64,000 bases of DNA from Corynebacterium freiburgense. GTDB lineage: Bacteria; Actinomycetota; Actinomycetes; Mycobacteriales; Mycobacteriaceae. The position numbers and the translations under genes are program-made. The DNA lies in assembly GCF_030408815.1 (NCBI RefSeq), contig NZ_CP047355.1, forward strand, positions 1,674,001 to 1,738,000, written 5' to 3'. The first letter of the stretch is position 1; every line of letters starts with the position of its first letter. The notes beneath the pieces were generated by a model. The model made no database searches. It was given only the letters and a program-made list of their open reading frames with translations, and had not been told where the DNA came from. Of this stretch, positions 7,787 through 17,693 are shown one piece after another.

Positions 7787-8769
7787 CGGCTTAAGCCTTT
7801 CTTGCTTAGCAATAAATACAAGAACAAAATGCCCCCAAGGAATTCAATAATCACTGAAAGTGATGTATTAAACGCAAATATGCGGGACAAAATCCATTGA
7901 CCGGCTACTAGCGAAAGCATTCCTAAAGCACATGCCATTGGAATTGTCCATGCATGCCGGTCGGTTCGAACGATAATATAGGCAAGGTTTGCAACAATAA
8001 GCCCGAAAAACGTTACCGGGCCGACAAGTGCGGTAGAAGCTGAAACCAAAAGTGAACATGCGAGCAGCGCGAAAATAACCTCGCTGCGATAATTTACACC
8101 CAAGCTTATGGCTTGATCTCGACCCAGCAGAATTACATCGAAAGTGCGGCGTTTTATCCAAATAGCTGTAATAACCAATAACGTAACAATACTGGTAACA
8201 ATAAGCAGCCGGACGTCAATAAATGAAAATGTGGCAAAGAAACGGTCCTGCAGTACTTGAAATTCACCGGGGTCGATCATACGACCAAGCAATGCCGATA
8301 ATGATCGGAACAGCACTCCCACAACAATTCCAATAAGAAGCAGCAAATCTATTGACATACGGCCGCCAGAAAATACCACCCAGAATAAGAGTATAGAAAA
8401 CCCCATCATTGTGAGACTATTTAAAGCAAATAAAAATAGCGTGTCTGCATTATTAAAAAGTACGGTTCCAAATACAAACACTATTACAGTTTGAATAAGC
8501 ACAAACATGGCATCGAACCCCATAAGCGATGGGGTAAGAATTTTATTTGCCGTAATTGTTTGGAATAAAACAGTAGAAGCACCAATAGCAATACCGACAA
8601 CGCTTAGGCCAACTGCAGTGACAATCCTTCGTTCAATAACGAATTGCCATGCCTTTGGCAGATCGAATACTACAAATACGATTGCAATAATCACTGCCAG
8701 GATAAGCATAGCCCAGGTAAGCAGGGTGCGTTTCCGGTTTATTTGGTGGTGGTCAGCTGGCACGAGCAT
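7783..8769 (-). CDS. FecCD-family siderophore ABC permease 2
   Basis: The 328-residue protein has about nine to ten membrane helices and the FecCD fold, with the conserved ALVGPVTFFGLIVANLAYII segment near residues 240–262 that contacts the ATPase. It forms a heterodimeric channel with the neighbouring permease. Its start overlaps the end of permease 1 by 17 bp, and its end overlaps the ATPase gene by 4 bp, so the genes are probably translationally coupled. Confidence 0.9.
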   Translation of the reverse strand: MLVPADHHQINRKRTLLTWAMLILAVIIAIVFVVFDLPKAWQFVIERRIVTAVGLSVVGIAIGASTVLFQTITANKILTPSLMGFDAMFVLIQTVIVFVFGTVLFNNADTLFLFALNSLTMMGFSILLFWVVFSGGRMSIDLLLLIGIVVGVLFRSLSALLGRMIDPGEFQVLQDRFFATFSFIDVRLLIVTSIVTLLVITAIWIKRRTFDVILLGRDQAISLGVNYRSEVIFALLACSLLVSASTALVGPVTFFGLIVANLAYIIVRTDRHAWTIPMACALGMLSLVAGQWILSRIFAFNTSLSVIIEFLGGILFLYLLLSKKGLSR

Positions 8770-9691
8770 TCCTCCTTAAAAGCATAGTGAGGAAAATACT
8801 TGCACCAACAACGCCCATAACAGTACCGATTGGAATTTCAAATGGGTACCGTATCACCCTGCCAAGGATGTCGCACAACATACATAATCCAGCGCCAGTT
8901 ATTGCAACCCATGGAAGCGATTTCCTAGTGTTATCCCCCATAATCATAGAAACAATATTTGGAACAACTAACCCAAGAAATGGGATCGCCCCAACTACGG
9001 TTACTACAATTGCTGAAACAACCGCAACAATAATGAGGCCGAAATTCTCTATCGCCTTAGCATTGATACCCGCGTTAACTGCGTAGCTGTGCCCTAGACC
9101 TAAGATAGTAAACCGGTCAGCGGCAATATATGCCAGTACAACAAGTACACCAATAAGCCACAGCAATTCATAACGTCCGCGAAGAACACCCGCATACGAA
9201 CCCAATTGCCACGCACCTAAAGATTGCAGCAGATCATATTGGTATGCCAAAAATGTAGCAACTGCCCCAATAACACCGCCGAGCATAATGCCAATAAGCG
9301 GTACGGTAAACCCACCAGGATTAGGCACCCTTCGCACAGCCGAAAGAAACAGCGCCGTACCCAAAAGTGCCGCGACCGAAGCACAAAGCATTTTCACCCA
9401 AATCGGTGAATCTGGAAAGGTCAGCGTAATAATAAGCAAACCCAATGCCGCAGCCTCCGTGGTACCTACTGTTGAAGGCTCCACGAACCGATTACGAGAG
9501 AGCAATTGCATCAACAATCCGGCTACCGCAATAGTGGCACCAGAAAGCAAAATTGCAAGGGTACGCGGCAGCCTGGAAATAAGTACTACATCGTTATTGG
9601 TTTCTGCTACACCAAGAAATAAGCTAACCGCTGACATTGCAGCCAATGCCACAAGTGCCAGCGGTATTAATGCAAAAGATCGATTCCGCAT
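8753..9691 (-). CDS. FecCD-family siderophore ABC permease 1
   Basis: The 312-residue polytopic protein has FecCD hallmarks: RLPRTLAILLSGATIAVAG-like start region (about 39–57) and GAIPFLGLVVPNIVSMIMG near residue 235. It begins 5 bp after the substrate-binding protein gene and overlaps permease 2. With that protein it forms the membrane channel of an iron-siderophore importer of the CeuBC/YclNO type. Confidence 0.9.
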   Translation of the reverse strand: MRNRSFALIPLALVALAAMSAVSLFLGVAETNNDVVLISRLPRTLAILLSGATIAVAGLLMQLLSRNRFVEPSTVGTTEAAALGLLIITLTFPDSPIWVKMLCASVAALLGTALFLSAVRRVPNPGGFTVPLIGIMLGGVIGAVATFLAYQYDLLQSLGAWQLGSYAGVLRGRYELLWLIGVLVVLAYIAADRFTILGLGHSYAVNAGINAKAIENFGLIIVAVVSAIVVTVVGAIPFLGLVVPNIVSMIMGDNTRKSLPWVAITGAGLCMLCDILGRVIRYPFEIPIGTVMGVVGASIFLTMLLRRNARAS

Positions 9692-9696
9692 TGAAG

Positions 9697-10701
9697 TTAC
9701 AGGGCGTTACCGACCGCATCAACCATATTGCCAAAGGTCGTCAGGCCGGAGCCGACCAGGTACCAGTCCGAAGAATCAAGGTAAATAATCTTGTCATTCT
9801 TCGCAGCCTTGGTGCCCTTAATCAGATCATTATCCAACGTTGCTTTTGCGGTATTTCCATCAGAACCAGTGGCTGCATCGCGATCGATCACAAAGATATA
9901 ATCTGGATCTGCGTTTGCCACATATTCGAATGAGATGGCTTCACCATGCCTGCCATCCATCTTTACTTCAGCGGCAGGTTTAAAACCAAGTTGGTGGATC
10001 AAAGCAAAGCGAGATGTTTCGCCGTAAGCAGAAAGTTCGCCACCGTTGGTCATTACGATAAGCGCATTTACATTGGCATCAGTGACCTTCTTTTTCACCT
10101 CATCCATCTTGGACTTAATGTCAGCAAACTTCGCTTTTGCCTCATCTTCTACACCAAAAATCTTGCCAACTGTTCCGGCATTGGACTCGGTATCAGCTAC
10201 GGCTTTTTCATAATCAAAGGAAAGATCGACTGTTGGGGCAATCTTGCTCATATCAGGATAGGTTTTCGCATTACGCGAGCCCAGCAAAATAAGGTCTGGT
10301 TCCAAACCTGCGATTGCTTCCATATCTGGTTCTTTCAAAGAACCAACTTGTTTGACGTCTTTGTAGTTATCAGCAACGCTTGGTGCTGCTTTTGCGGTAG
10401 GAACACCGACTACTTTATCGCCGTATCCCAGCGTGTCTAGGTAATCCAAAGCGGAATAATCTAGAACCACGATCTTTTCTGGTGCTGCAGCAATTTCCGT
10501 TGATCCTTGCTTGTGCTCAACGGTGATTGGGTAATTCGCTTCAGCTTTCATAGCACTGGAGGCTGCTGAGCTTGCAGCAGAAGCACCGGAACTCGCAACC
10601 GATGATGCTTTCGTACCTGCATCTTGTTCGGAGTTAGTGCACCCGGTCAAGACCAATGCGGATGCCACAGCTACTGCGGCTACACGGGCGGCTATTTTCA
10701 T
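9697..10701 (-). CDS. Iron-siderophore-binding lipoprotein (CeuE/FatB-like)
   Basis: The 334-residue protein has a lipobox LTGC at about residues 18–21, a low-complexity Ser/Ala linker (about 33–52), then a periplasmic-binding fold of the FatB/CeuE/YclQ class with EKIVVLDYSALDYLDTLG and LEPDLILLGSRNAK. It should capture ferric siderophores at the outer face of the membrane and hand them to the permeases. It is first in the operon. The pattern recalls the fag importer of C. pseudotuberculosis, but I cannot establish orthology, so no symbol is given. Confidence 0.9.
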   Translation of the reverse strand: MKIAARVAAVAVASALVLTGCTNSEQDAGTKASSVASSGASAASSAASSAMKAEANYPITVEHKQGSTEIAAAPEKIVVLDYSALDYLDTLGYGDKVVGVPTAKAAPSVADNYKDVKQVGSLKEPDMEAIAGLEPDLILLGSRNAKTYPDMSKIAPTVDLSFDYEKAVADTESNAGTVGKIFGVEDEAKAKFADIKSKMDEVKKKVTDANVNALIVMTNGGELSAYGETSRFALIHQLGFKPAAEVKMDGRHGEAISFEYVANADPDYIFVIDRDAATGSDGNTAKATLDNDLIKGTKAAKNDKIIYLDSSDWYLVGSGLTTFGNMVDAVGNAL

Positions 10702-10752
10702 ACGTTCATTCCTTTACTCAAGGGATATCGTGTGCGCCGTCGAGCGCCACAC

Positions 10753-10781
10753 TGGGTAGGCAACCCTTACGCACTCTACCC
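10753..10781 (-). promoter_or_regulatory. Possible DtxR operator upstream of the iron importer
   Basis: On the minus strand, TAAGGGTTGCCTACCCA (10769–10753) matches 12 of 19 positions of the DtxR consensus when extended to 19 bases. It is preceded by a second partial half-site, TTAGGGTAG (10783–10775). The position, 52–80 bp before the start codon, fits iron repression. The match is imperfect, so this is tentative. Confidence 0.35.
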
Positions 10782-10898
10782 TAAGTTGTAGTAGTTCTGT
10801 CAAACTTTCGATTTATTCAGCCACAATATGATTATTTATAGACCAAAGTTTATGATTATTCACCCATATCACCAGCACAGACGGTACACTGAACAATC

Positions 10899-12146
10899 AT
10901 GCCAAGTCCGCTGCACTTCCCTGCTGATGGAATTCCAAACGTTTTTTCAAGCAATAATGAATTTGCCATTGCTGCTGAGTTGCTTTCGCATGGTATTGGT
11001 CCGGTAGCTATTGATACGGAACGCGCAAATTCTTTCCGTTCTGATGACCGCGCCTTTCTTATCCAGCTGCGGCGTCGGGGCGTCGGCACGTTGCTACTCG
11101 CGCCGGAACATCACCGCGAGGAACTTACGTTTCATTTAGCACCCGTACTTAATACATTGGAGTGGATTTTGCATGCGGCACCATCCGATTTGCCATCACT
11201 CCATGCACTGGGGCTGTATCCAGCAAGCATTATTGATACCGAAAAAGCCGCCAAGCTTGCTGGTTTCCCGCAACCGAGTTTGGGTCAACTGACCAAAGAT
11301 ATTCTTGGTTTGGAACTTGCCAAGGGACATGGACGTGAGAACTGGTCGATCACTCCCCTTCCCGAAGATTGGGTTATTTATGCTGCACTGGACGTTGAAC
11401 AGCTCATTGAACTTAGCGAAGCGCTCATTGAAATTCTGGACCAGCAAAACAAATTAGCCTGGGCCGAAGAGGAATTCGAGTATTTGAAAAACCTTACGGT
11501 CCCTACTCAGGACCCCGCTACCGGTCGGGCAGAACCGATTCCGCTACCGCACGCACATTGGCGAACTTTAAAAGGAATAGGGGCATTACGCTCTCCGGAA
11601 CAGCTTGCTATTGCCCGAGCGTTATGGAAAACCCGCAATCAAATCTGCCAAAAACACGATATTGCGCCAAATCAGGTATTAAAAAACAAAAACCTTATTG
11701 CGATCGCACAGCAATGTGCCACAACTCCGGAAGAAATCGCCAAGATTTTACGCCAATCGTATATTGATAAACACACACGGCGGTGGAGCAAGATAGCGCG
11801 AAATGCCCTTGCTTCTTCCAAAGCTTCATGGCCGAAACCAAAAACCCCTCCGAAACCGGAATTTCCCCCAAGTAAATATTGGACCGAGCATTACCCGCAT
11901 GTTACTGAGTGGTATCAACGTGCCCGAAATGCTCTGCAAGCACTCGCACGCCGAGTTAATACACCCCTTGAATGCATTATTCATGTATCAACGGTCAAAG
12001 AAATCGCATGGGAGTGTGCTGCTGTTCGCGGTGAATACCACGCTGCTTATATTGCACACATCCTGGAAAAGCACCAAGCCCGCGCATGGCAGGTCGATTT
12101 GATTATTGCGGCTTTAAGCGAAGAGTTTTCGCCAACAACACGATAG
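10899..12146 (+). CDS. rnd: Ribonuclease D-family 3'-5' exoribonuclease
   Basis: The 415-residue protein begins with a DEDD exonuclease domain: AIDTERAN carries the first Asp/Glu pair, and the later acidic residues lie in SIIDTEKAAKLAG and YAALDVEQLIEL. An HRDC domain follows at about residues 215–295 (LKGIGALRSPEQLAIARAL). RNase D trims tRNA 3' ends and other stable RNAs. The gene is convergent with dxs, only 13 bp apart, as in other Corynebacteriales (cg2081–cg2083). Confidence 0.9.
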   Translation: MPSPLHFPADGIPNVFSSNNEFAIAAELLSHGIGPVAIDTERANSFRSDDRAFLIQLRRRGVGTLLLAPEHHREELTFHLAPVLNTLEWILHAAPSDLPSLHALGLYPASIIDTEKAAKLAGFPQPSLGQLTKDILGLELAKGHGRENWSITPLPEDWVIYAALDVEQLIELSEALIEILDQQNKLAWAEEEFEYLKNLTVPTQDPATGRAEPIPLPHAHWRTLKGIGALRSPEQLAIARALWKTRNQICQKHDIAPNQVLKNKNLIAIAQQCATTPEEIAKILRQSYIDKHTRRWSKIARNALASSKASWPKPKTPPKPEFPPSKYWTEHYPHVTEWYQRARNALQALARRVNTPLECIIHVSTVKEIAWECAAVRGEYHAAYIAHILEKHQARAWQVDLIIAALSEEFSPTTR

Positions 12147-12159
12147 CGGCCTATTGTGC

Positions 12160-14079
12160 TTATGTTTCAGCGCTTTCTTGGCTCGCAATAATAGTATCGG
12201 CCCATTCGTCAATCGCACTCACCACACCGGCTACATCAAGGCCGAGTTCACGGAGCAATTCGTTTCTAGACGCATGTTCAAGGAATTGCTCTGGAACAGC
12301 CAAGCGACGCAACGGGGTATCAACTTCAGCGGCACTTAATGCTTCGGAAACAAACGAGCCAATTCCGCCGTGAATCACACCATCTTCAAGTGTGACTACT
12401 AAGTCATGGTCTGCAGCAAGTGCGGGAATAGATGGTGATACAGGAATAACCCATCGCGGATCTACTACCGTTACATTGCATCCTGAGTTGCGTAAGCGTT
12501 CAGCCGCAGCTATTGCAATATGTGCAAAGGCACCAACACTAATAAGCAAAATATCGATCGCATCATCGGCATCGTCAGCGTCATGGTATGCCAGGATATC
12601 CACGCCGTCATCGAGTGTTTCCACTGCAGGGATATTTTCCGGCAGCGTTCCTTTAGGGAATCGAATGACCGCAGGCCCGGTAGTAATTTCTAAAGCTTCC
12701 TGGAATTGCTCTTTGAGTTGCTCGCCATCACGCGGAGCAGCCACCCGAATTCCGGGGATAATACCAGTTACTGCCATGTCCCAAACACCATTATGGCTAG
12801 CGCCATCATTACCAGTTATTCCCGCACGGTCGAGCACAAGCGTCATAGGGAGTTTGAGCAATGCCGCATCCATAAGCAGCTGATCAAAGGCCCGATTAAG
12901 GAATGTGGAATAGATAGCCACCACGGGGTGCATACCACCAAGTGCAAGACCCGCAGCCGAAGCTACAGCGTGTTGTTCCGCAATCCCAACATCAAACATC
13001 CGCTCTGGGAATTTTTCACCGAATGGCGCAACACCAGTAGGGCCTGCCATGGCTGCCGTAATGGCGATAATGTCATCACGACGTTCGCCAGCGGCTATGA
13101 GTTCTTCAGAAAAAACATCAGTCCAGCCCCGCCCAGAGATTTCTATCGGCAGTCCGGTTTCGGGGTTAATAATCCCGGTGGAGTGCATAAGATCATCTTG
13201 GTTATTTTCTGCTGGCGCATATCCACGGCCTTTTTCCGTAACCACATGGATAATAATCGGGCCTTCATAATCACGCGCGTAGCGGAAAGCATGCTCCAAT
13301 TGTTTTATATTGTGTCCGTCAACCGGTCCTAAAGATTTCATTCCAAGCTCTGGGAAAAGCTCGGTCGGAATGACTGTGTATTTCACGCCTTCTTTAAGCG
13401 CATGCATTACTTCAAAGGTTCGCTTACCCACCCAGCCCATAGAATTCAGGGTAGATTTGCCTTGCTCCATAACCTTGTCATAAAAGGGCTGCATTCGTAG
13501 CTCAGCCAAGTTATTGGCCAGACCGCCAATGGTCGGTGAATAGCTACGGCCATTGTCATTCACCACAATGACAAGGTTGCGGTCTTGATTTGCGGCAATA
13601 TTATTCAGCGCTTCCCAACACATACCACCTGTCAAGGCACCATCACCCACAACGGCCACGACTTTCCGTTGCGTTTGCCCAGAAAGCGAAAAAGCTTTCG
13701 CTAAACCATCGGCATAAGAAAGCGATGCAGAAGCGTGGCTCGACTCCGTCCAATCGTGCTCACTTTCGGATCGGGATGTATAGCCAGATAGGCCACCTTT
13801 TTGACGCAATGTATCAAAACCATTCGCCCGACCAGTCAATATCTTGTGCACATAGGACTGATGGCTGGTATCAAAAATAAACGGATCTTTGGGTGATTGG
13901 AAAACCCGATGCATGGCTATTGTCAGTTCCACAACACCAAGATTTGGCCCAAGGTGCCCGCCCGTGGCGGAGACTTTTTCCACAAGGAAAGTACGGATCT
14001 CTGCGGCTAGATCCTCTAATTGCTGATACGACAAGGCCGCGAGGTCAGCTGGAGATGCAATACGATCAAGAATTCCCAT
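12160..14079 (-). CDS. dxs: 1-deoxy-D-xylulose-5-phosphate synthase
   Basis: The enzyme condenses pyruvate and glyceraldehyde 3-phosphate, using thiamine diphosphate, as the first step of the MEP isoprenoid pathway. It has an N-terminal TPP-binding domain with [15 protein letters not shown], a central transketolase pyrimidine domain with [15 protein letters not shown], and a C-terminal transketolase domain. The ATG at 14079 gives [13 protein letters not shown], the conserved corynebacterial N-terminus; an upstream in-frame TTG at 14091 would add four residues and is less likely. The length of 639 residues is normal. Confidence 0.96.
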   Translation of the reverse strand: MGILDRIASPADLAALSYQQLEDLAAEIRTFLVEKVSATGGHLGPNLGVVELTIAMHRVFQSPKDPFIFDTSHQSYVHKILTGRANGFDTLRQKGGLSGYTSRSESEHDWTESSHASASLSYADGLAKAFSLSGQTQRKVVAVVGDGALTGGMCWEALNNIAANQDRNLVIVVNDNGRSYSPTIGGLANNLAELRMQPFYDKVMEQGKSTLNSMGWVGKRTFEVMHALKEGVKYTVIPTELFPELGMKSLGPVDGHNIKQLEHAFRYARDYEGPIIIHVVTEKGRGYAPAENNQDDLMHSTGIINPETGLPIEISGRGWTDVFSEELIAAGERRDDIIAITAAMAGPTGVAPFGEKFPERMFDVGIAEQHAVASAAGLALGGMHPVVAIYSTFLNRAFDQLLMDAALLKLPMTLVLDRAGITGNDGASHNGVWDMAVTGIIPGIRVAAPRDGEQLKEQFQEALEITTGPAVIRFPKGTLPENIPAVETLDDGVDILAYHDADDADDAIDILLISVGAFAHIAIAAAERLRNSGCNVTVVDPRWVIPVSPSIPALAADHDLVVTLEDGVIHGGIGSFVSEALSAAEVDTPLRRLAVPEQFLEHASRNELLRELGLDVAGVVSAIDEWADTIIASQESAET

Positions 14080-14164
14080 GAAGTGCGTCAAAGACCTTTA
14101 TCTGAGGTGGCTGGATGAACGGTGATGGCGGCTATTCTACCCGCGAATTCTGGGCAGGGCCGAG

Positions 14165-15421
14165 TTATGGGCCGTCATTTTCGAAATGAATCGGCTCGAA
14201 AAGAGCAAAGGTTTCACTGTGATGCGTGCCAGGAAAGGCGTTCACCATTGCGAGTCTTGTCAACCGATACCCATGTTCCTGCCATGCTCCGCAATCACGT
14301 GCGAATGTTGCAGGGTCACACCCAATATGGAGGACGGCACGCGGATGAGCATTAGCTATTCCTGCAATCACCTTTGCACCAGCACCTTTCCTTGGCGGAT
14401 CCAAAATCACCGCATCAGGTGCAGGTAATTGCCCCAATTGCTTTTCGACGCCCCCTCGGTAAAACCTAACGGGAAGCTTACCAAGAGCTCGGTTACCGTC
14501 TCTTGCTGCAGTTGGTGAACTATCCACTGAATAAACCTGCACCTGTTGCCCACCGGTGGTTGTCAGGGCGTCGATAAGAGATGGTGCAAAGAGTCCAACG
14601 CCACCATAAAGATCCCAGCCAACCCCAACACGGGTGTAGTGTTTCAGTGCCTCAGTAAGCCATGTGCGGGCCATCGATGTATATATTTCGGGTGCCCCCG
14701 AATGGGCTTGCCAAAATGCGGTAGCAGGCAAGCGGAAGGTTACCGCACCAACACTTTGCGTCACCAACTTCGGGCCCTCTAAAACTCGCAAGGCAGTTTC
14801 TATTCGACGCCCCCGGCTGACCTTCGCCGATTCACATACGGTACGAGCGCCATCGCTACCCAATGCAACAATTACTTCCGTATTAGGCGAAAAACGAGCC
14901 GCTTTTGGACCTACAATCCCATCCAATAACCCCGTTGGCGCTTGCACACATTGGTGCTGCCACACCACATTATGCCCACGATATTGGCGCACACCTGCAC
15001 GCCCTTGCTCATCTACCCCGAGGCGCCAGCGCACCCGCCAACCCTCCGTTGGCACAAGATCCACCACTTCTATGGCCGGAACCTCCCCGATACCAGCTAA
15101 TCGTTGCAATTGATCTTGCAAAATAGCGGTTTTTAAATCCAATTCAAATGCTGGAAGCAATTCGCCGAAATCACAGCATCCCGCACCATTGGCGACAGCA
15201 ACACATCGCTGCTGGCCGCGTCCTGGACTCGGCTGGATAATTGACTCAATTTCCACCCGCAGAAACGACCGCTTAGCCTGTGTTACCTTTGCGCGAACGA
15301 TATCCCCTGGAAAGCCACCTGATACTAATACAGTTCGAGCATCTGCATCCGTATGACCAATACCCACGCCGCCATGTGCTGGGCGCTGTACCGTCACCTC
15401 AATGAAATCACCGACAAGCAT
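14165..15421 (-). CDS. TrmA/RumA-family class I SAM-dependent RNA methyltransferase
   Basis: The 418-residue protein has an N-terminal TRAM domain (about 1–60), a central region with the short Cys-containing segment GAGCCDFGELL, and a C-terminal Rossmann methyltransferase. In the latter, GWDLYGGVGLFAPSL is the SAM motif, VILDPPRKGAG is the DPPR motif and LHIGCDPATFARD carries the nucleophilic Cys. This family makes 5-methyluridine in tRNA or rRNA; the exact target is not predictable. Its ATG directly follows the TAA of the DUF3159 gene, so the two are coupled. Confidence 0.88.
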   Translation of the reverse strand: MLVGDFIEVTVQRPAHGGVGIGHTDADARTVLVSGGFPGDIVRAKVTQAKRSFLRVEIESIIQPSPGRGQQRCVAVANGAGCCDFGELLPAFELDLKTAILQDQLQRLAGIGEVPAIEVVDLVPTEGWRVRWRLGVDEQGRAGVRQYRGHNVVWQHQCVQAPTGLLDGIVGPKAARFSPNTEVIVALGSDGARTVCESAKVSRGRRIETALRVLEGPKLVTQSVGAVTFRLPATAFWQAHSGAPEIYTSMARTWLTEALKHYTRVGVGWDLYGGVGLFAPSLIDALTTTGGQQVQVYSVDSSPTAARDGNRALGKLPVRFYRGGVEKQLGQLPAPDAVILDPPRKGAGAKVIAGIANAHPRAVLHIGCDPATFARDCGAWQEHGYRLTRLAMVNAFPGTHHSETFALFEPIHFENDGP

Positions 15422-16087
15422 TTATGATTCCCGCGCCTCTTCCATACAACGCCGCGCCCGACGCACCGCCCACACCGTTAATAGTGTGACTAGACCGGTT
15501 AGCGGCCAGCCCATAGCAATCTTGGCGATAGCCAGCGCCGTTGTACTATCCGAGCCATATAGTTGATTCTGCACAATGAATCGTGCACTAAACACCAAAG
15601 TCCAACCAAGTGTGGCAATCGAATACGCCGAGCGAGCCCCTGGTACAGACCGCCAGTGCATCCCCTCGCCATTAATACCTTTCCAAATCACCCCAACCAA
15701 AGGCCAGCGGACCACAATGGAAAGGCCAAAGACAACAGCAAAAATCAATGACATCCAAATGCCATAGAGGAAATACCCTTTAGCTGAACCCACAGCCCAC
15801 GCAATACCTGCACAAAGCGCGACACCAAATAATGCAGAGAACGCAGGCTGTAGATTTTCTTTACGTAAAATACGCCACACGAAAATACCCATTGATACAA
15901 CCAGAGCTGCAATAAGCGCTGGCAATAAACCATAGGCATTATTTATTGGTACCAAGACAAGTACCGGCAGAGTTGAAGAAACTAACCCACCGAATCCACC
16001 CATTTGCTCCAATATGGTCGATTGGGCTGGATTTGGATTATGGGAATTATGAGACTCTTCTAAACCCCCCTTTTCAACGTCACTCAC
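15422..16087 (-). CDS. DUF3159 membrane protein
   Basis: The 221-residue protein of actinobacterial DUF3159 has five to six membrane helices after a polar N-terminus. It is embedded in a minus-strand run: its start overlaps the DUF3710 gene by 4 bp and its stop abuts the TrmA-like gene. The function is unknown. The order DUF3710–DUF3159–methyltransferase after dut is conserved in Corynebacteriales. Confidence 0.8.
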   Translation of the reverse strand: MSDVEKGGLEESHNSHNPNPAQSTILEQMGGFGGLVSSTLPVLVLVPINNAYGLLPALIAALVVSMGIFVWRILRKENLQPAFSALFGVALCAGIAWAVGSAKGYFLYGIWMSLIFAVVFGLSIVVRWPLVGVIWKGINGEGMHWRSVPGARSAYSIATLGWTLVFSARFIVQNQLYGSDSTTALAIAKIAMGWPLTGLVTLLTVWAVRRARRCMEEARES

Positions 16088-16995
16088 CTAGGCTCTGCTT
16101 TCATTTGTTGAAATGCCGAAGCAGCGGGTCCACGCGGCGGAGTTGGTGTTGGCGGCTGCGGTGGGTCAGCTGGTGCAGGGGGAAGATTCTCAGCCGACTG
16201 CGGTCGCTGTTGCTGCTGTTGCTGCTGTTGCTGCTGTTGCTGCTGTTGCGATTGTGGCATAGCACCTTGCTTTGCCTGCTCCGCACGCTGGATCATCGCC
16301 TTTTTCACTTGATCCGCAAGAACATCAGGAAGCGCAACCGGCAATGACGTCCCAGCCATCATTGGCTGATCTCCACGGCGAACAAAAGTGCGAGCTGTAA
16401 CTTCACGGCCTAATTCGGTCATCTTTTCGGCCAGGTCACTAGGCGCAATAAGGGTAAAACGAAGCATCCACCTTGGCCCGTCGACACCAATAATGCGGAC
16501 TGTAGCGTCATGCCCTTGACCCACGACTTCCCGCCCCCAAGGGCCTTGCTCGACTCGAACATGCAAGCCATCCCCGCGCATATCTTCAGCGATCTTCTTT
16601 GTGGATTCCCGCCATTGGCCAGCATTACGTGGAGCTGCAAAAGCGACCGGAGTAATACGACCATACTGGGTCACAATATGAAGGATACGGGGGCCAGCCT
16701 CACCCATTTCTACTTGTACTTCTGAGCCAAATGGAAGCGGAATCTGCATGCTGCCAAGATTCAAAATCCCTTGCGAAAAGTCAGAAAAATCGAACTCTTC
16801 GATATCCACTGAATCCGCATCAAACGGGCCGCTTTCACCAGTCACCGCATCATGAATGGGGTCGGGAGCATCAATATCGGCATCCATTTCTGGATGCCGA
16901 CCATTGAGCTGCGCTTCACCAACTGAATCAACCTGCGCTGGTGATACTGGCTCCGCTTCCTCACCCTTCTTTTTTGCAAATGGCCACATTGCCAC
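16084..16995 (-). CDS. DUF3710 protein with C-terminal polyglutamine tract
   Basis: The 303-residue protein has an acidic N-terminus and a DUF3710 core (about 70–215, with the segment LRFTLIAPSDLAEKM). Its tail holds an uninterrupted run of about 15 Gln and then a Pro-rich stretch. The Gln run is encoded by repeated CAACAGCAG-type nonamers (plus strand 16207–16248), a likely site of slippage. The function is unknown. It lies downstream of dut and overlaps the DUF3159 gene by 4 bp. Confidence 0.82.
   Translation of the reverse strand: MAMWPFAKKKGEEAEPVSPAQVDSVGEAQLNGRHPEMDADIDAPDPIHDAVTGESGPFDADSVDIEEFDFSDFSQGILNLGSMQIPLPFGSEVQVEMGEAGPRILHIVTQYGRITPVAFAAPRNAGQWRESTKKIAEDMRGDGLHVRVEQGPWGREVVGQGHDATVRIIGVDGPRWMLRFTLIAPSDLAEKMTELGREVTARTFVRRGDQPMMAGTSLPVALPDVLADQVKKAMIQRAEQAKQGAMPQSQQQQQQQQQQQQQQRPQSAENLPPAPADPPQPPTPTPPRGPAASAFQQMKAEPR
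16207..16248. repeat. Nonanucleotide microsatellite encoding polyglutamine
   Basis: TGTTGCTGC repeats nearly perfectly about 4.5–5 times. It lies in the coding frame of the DUF3710 protein, so each unit change adds or removes three Gln without a frameshift. Confidence 0.9.
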
Positions 16996-17091
16996 GTTGT
17001 TCCTTCCTGAACATCAATTGTGTGCAGCAGAATGCATTGGTGTCACTATATCGACGAGCCTACTGCACCTTGTTCACACACTCGAAACGAA

Positions 17092-17595
17092 TCACCGAAA
17101 GGTTTCTACACCGGTGGAACCGTATCCTCCATCGCCTCGGAGCGTTGCATCCAGCTCCGAAACCTCGGTAAATTCACACAACTCAACTTTTTGAATCACT
17201 AGCTGAGCAATGCGATCACCACGGGAAATCGCAATCGGATTCTGCGGATCTAGATTAATCAAACAAACTTTCAGCTCACCACGATAATCTGCATCCACGG
17301 TGCCAGGACTATTCACAATACTCAACCCATGCTTTGCCGCCAACCCCGAACGAGGATGAATAAAACCCGCATAACCAAGTGGTAATGCGATTGCAATTCC
17401 AGTCCCAACCAATGCTCGCTGCCCGGGTTGCAACTCGAGATCGGATGTGGACATAAGATCCACCCCAGCATCACCCCTGTGAGCCCGTTGCGGCAATGGC
17501 AGTTCGTTATCTAAGCGGCGAATGGGTATACGCAATTGTGTGCCACTGTCTTGTTGAATATTCACGGTCACCAGCGTACGTGTTTTATAAGCCAT
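17092..17595 (-). CDS. dut: Deoxyuridine 5'-triphosphate nucleotidohydrolase
   Basis: The trimeric dUTPase converts dUTP to dUMP, keeping uracil out of DNA. Family motifs are in order: [39 protein letters not shown] and the C-terminal GDGGYGSTG. The frame stays open far upstream, but sequence resembling dUTPase begins only at [13 protein letters not shown]. The ATG at 17595 is reported, giving 167 residues; the GTG at 17565 (157 residues) is an equally good candidate by family length. It is divergent from the DUF3093 gene. Confidence 0.92.
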   Translation of the reverse strand: MAYKTRTLVTVNIQQDSGTQLRIPIRRLDNELPLPQRAHRGDAGVDLMSTSDLELQPGQRALVGTGIAIALPLGYAGFIHPRSGLAAKHGLSIVNSPGTVDADYRGELKVCLINLDPQNPIAISRGDRIAQLVIQKVELCEFTEVSELDATLRGDGGYGSTGVETFR

Positions 17596-17693
17596 TGCAG
17601 GAAAATCTTTGCCACACATCTTTTCAGGCGCTCTAGCCCCTGTTCGAGTCGTGTTATGCCACATTCTCAGCTTGTGCAGTAAACTCAAGCTTT

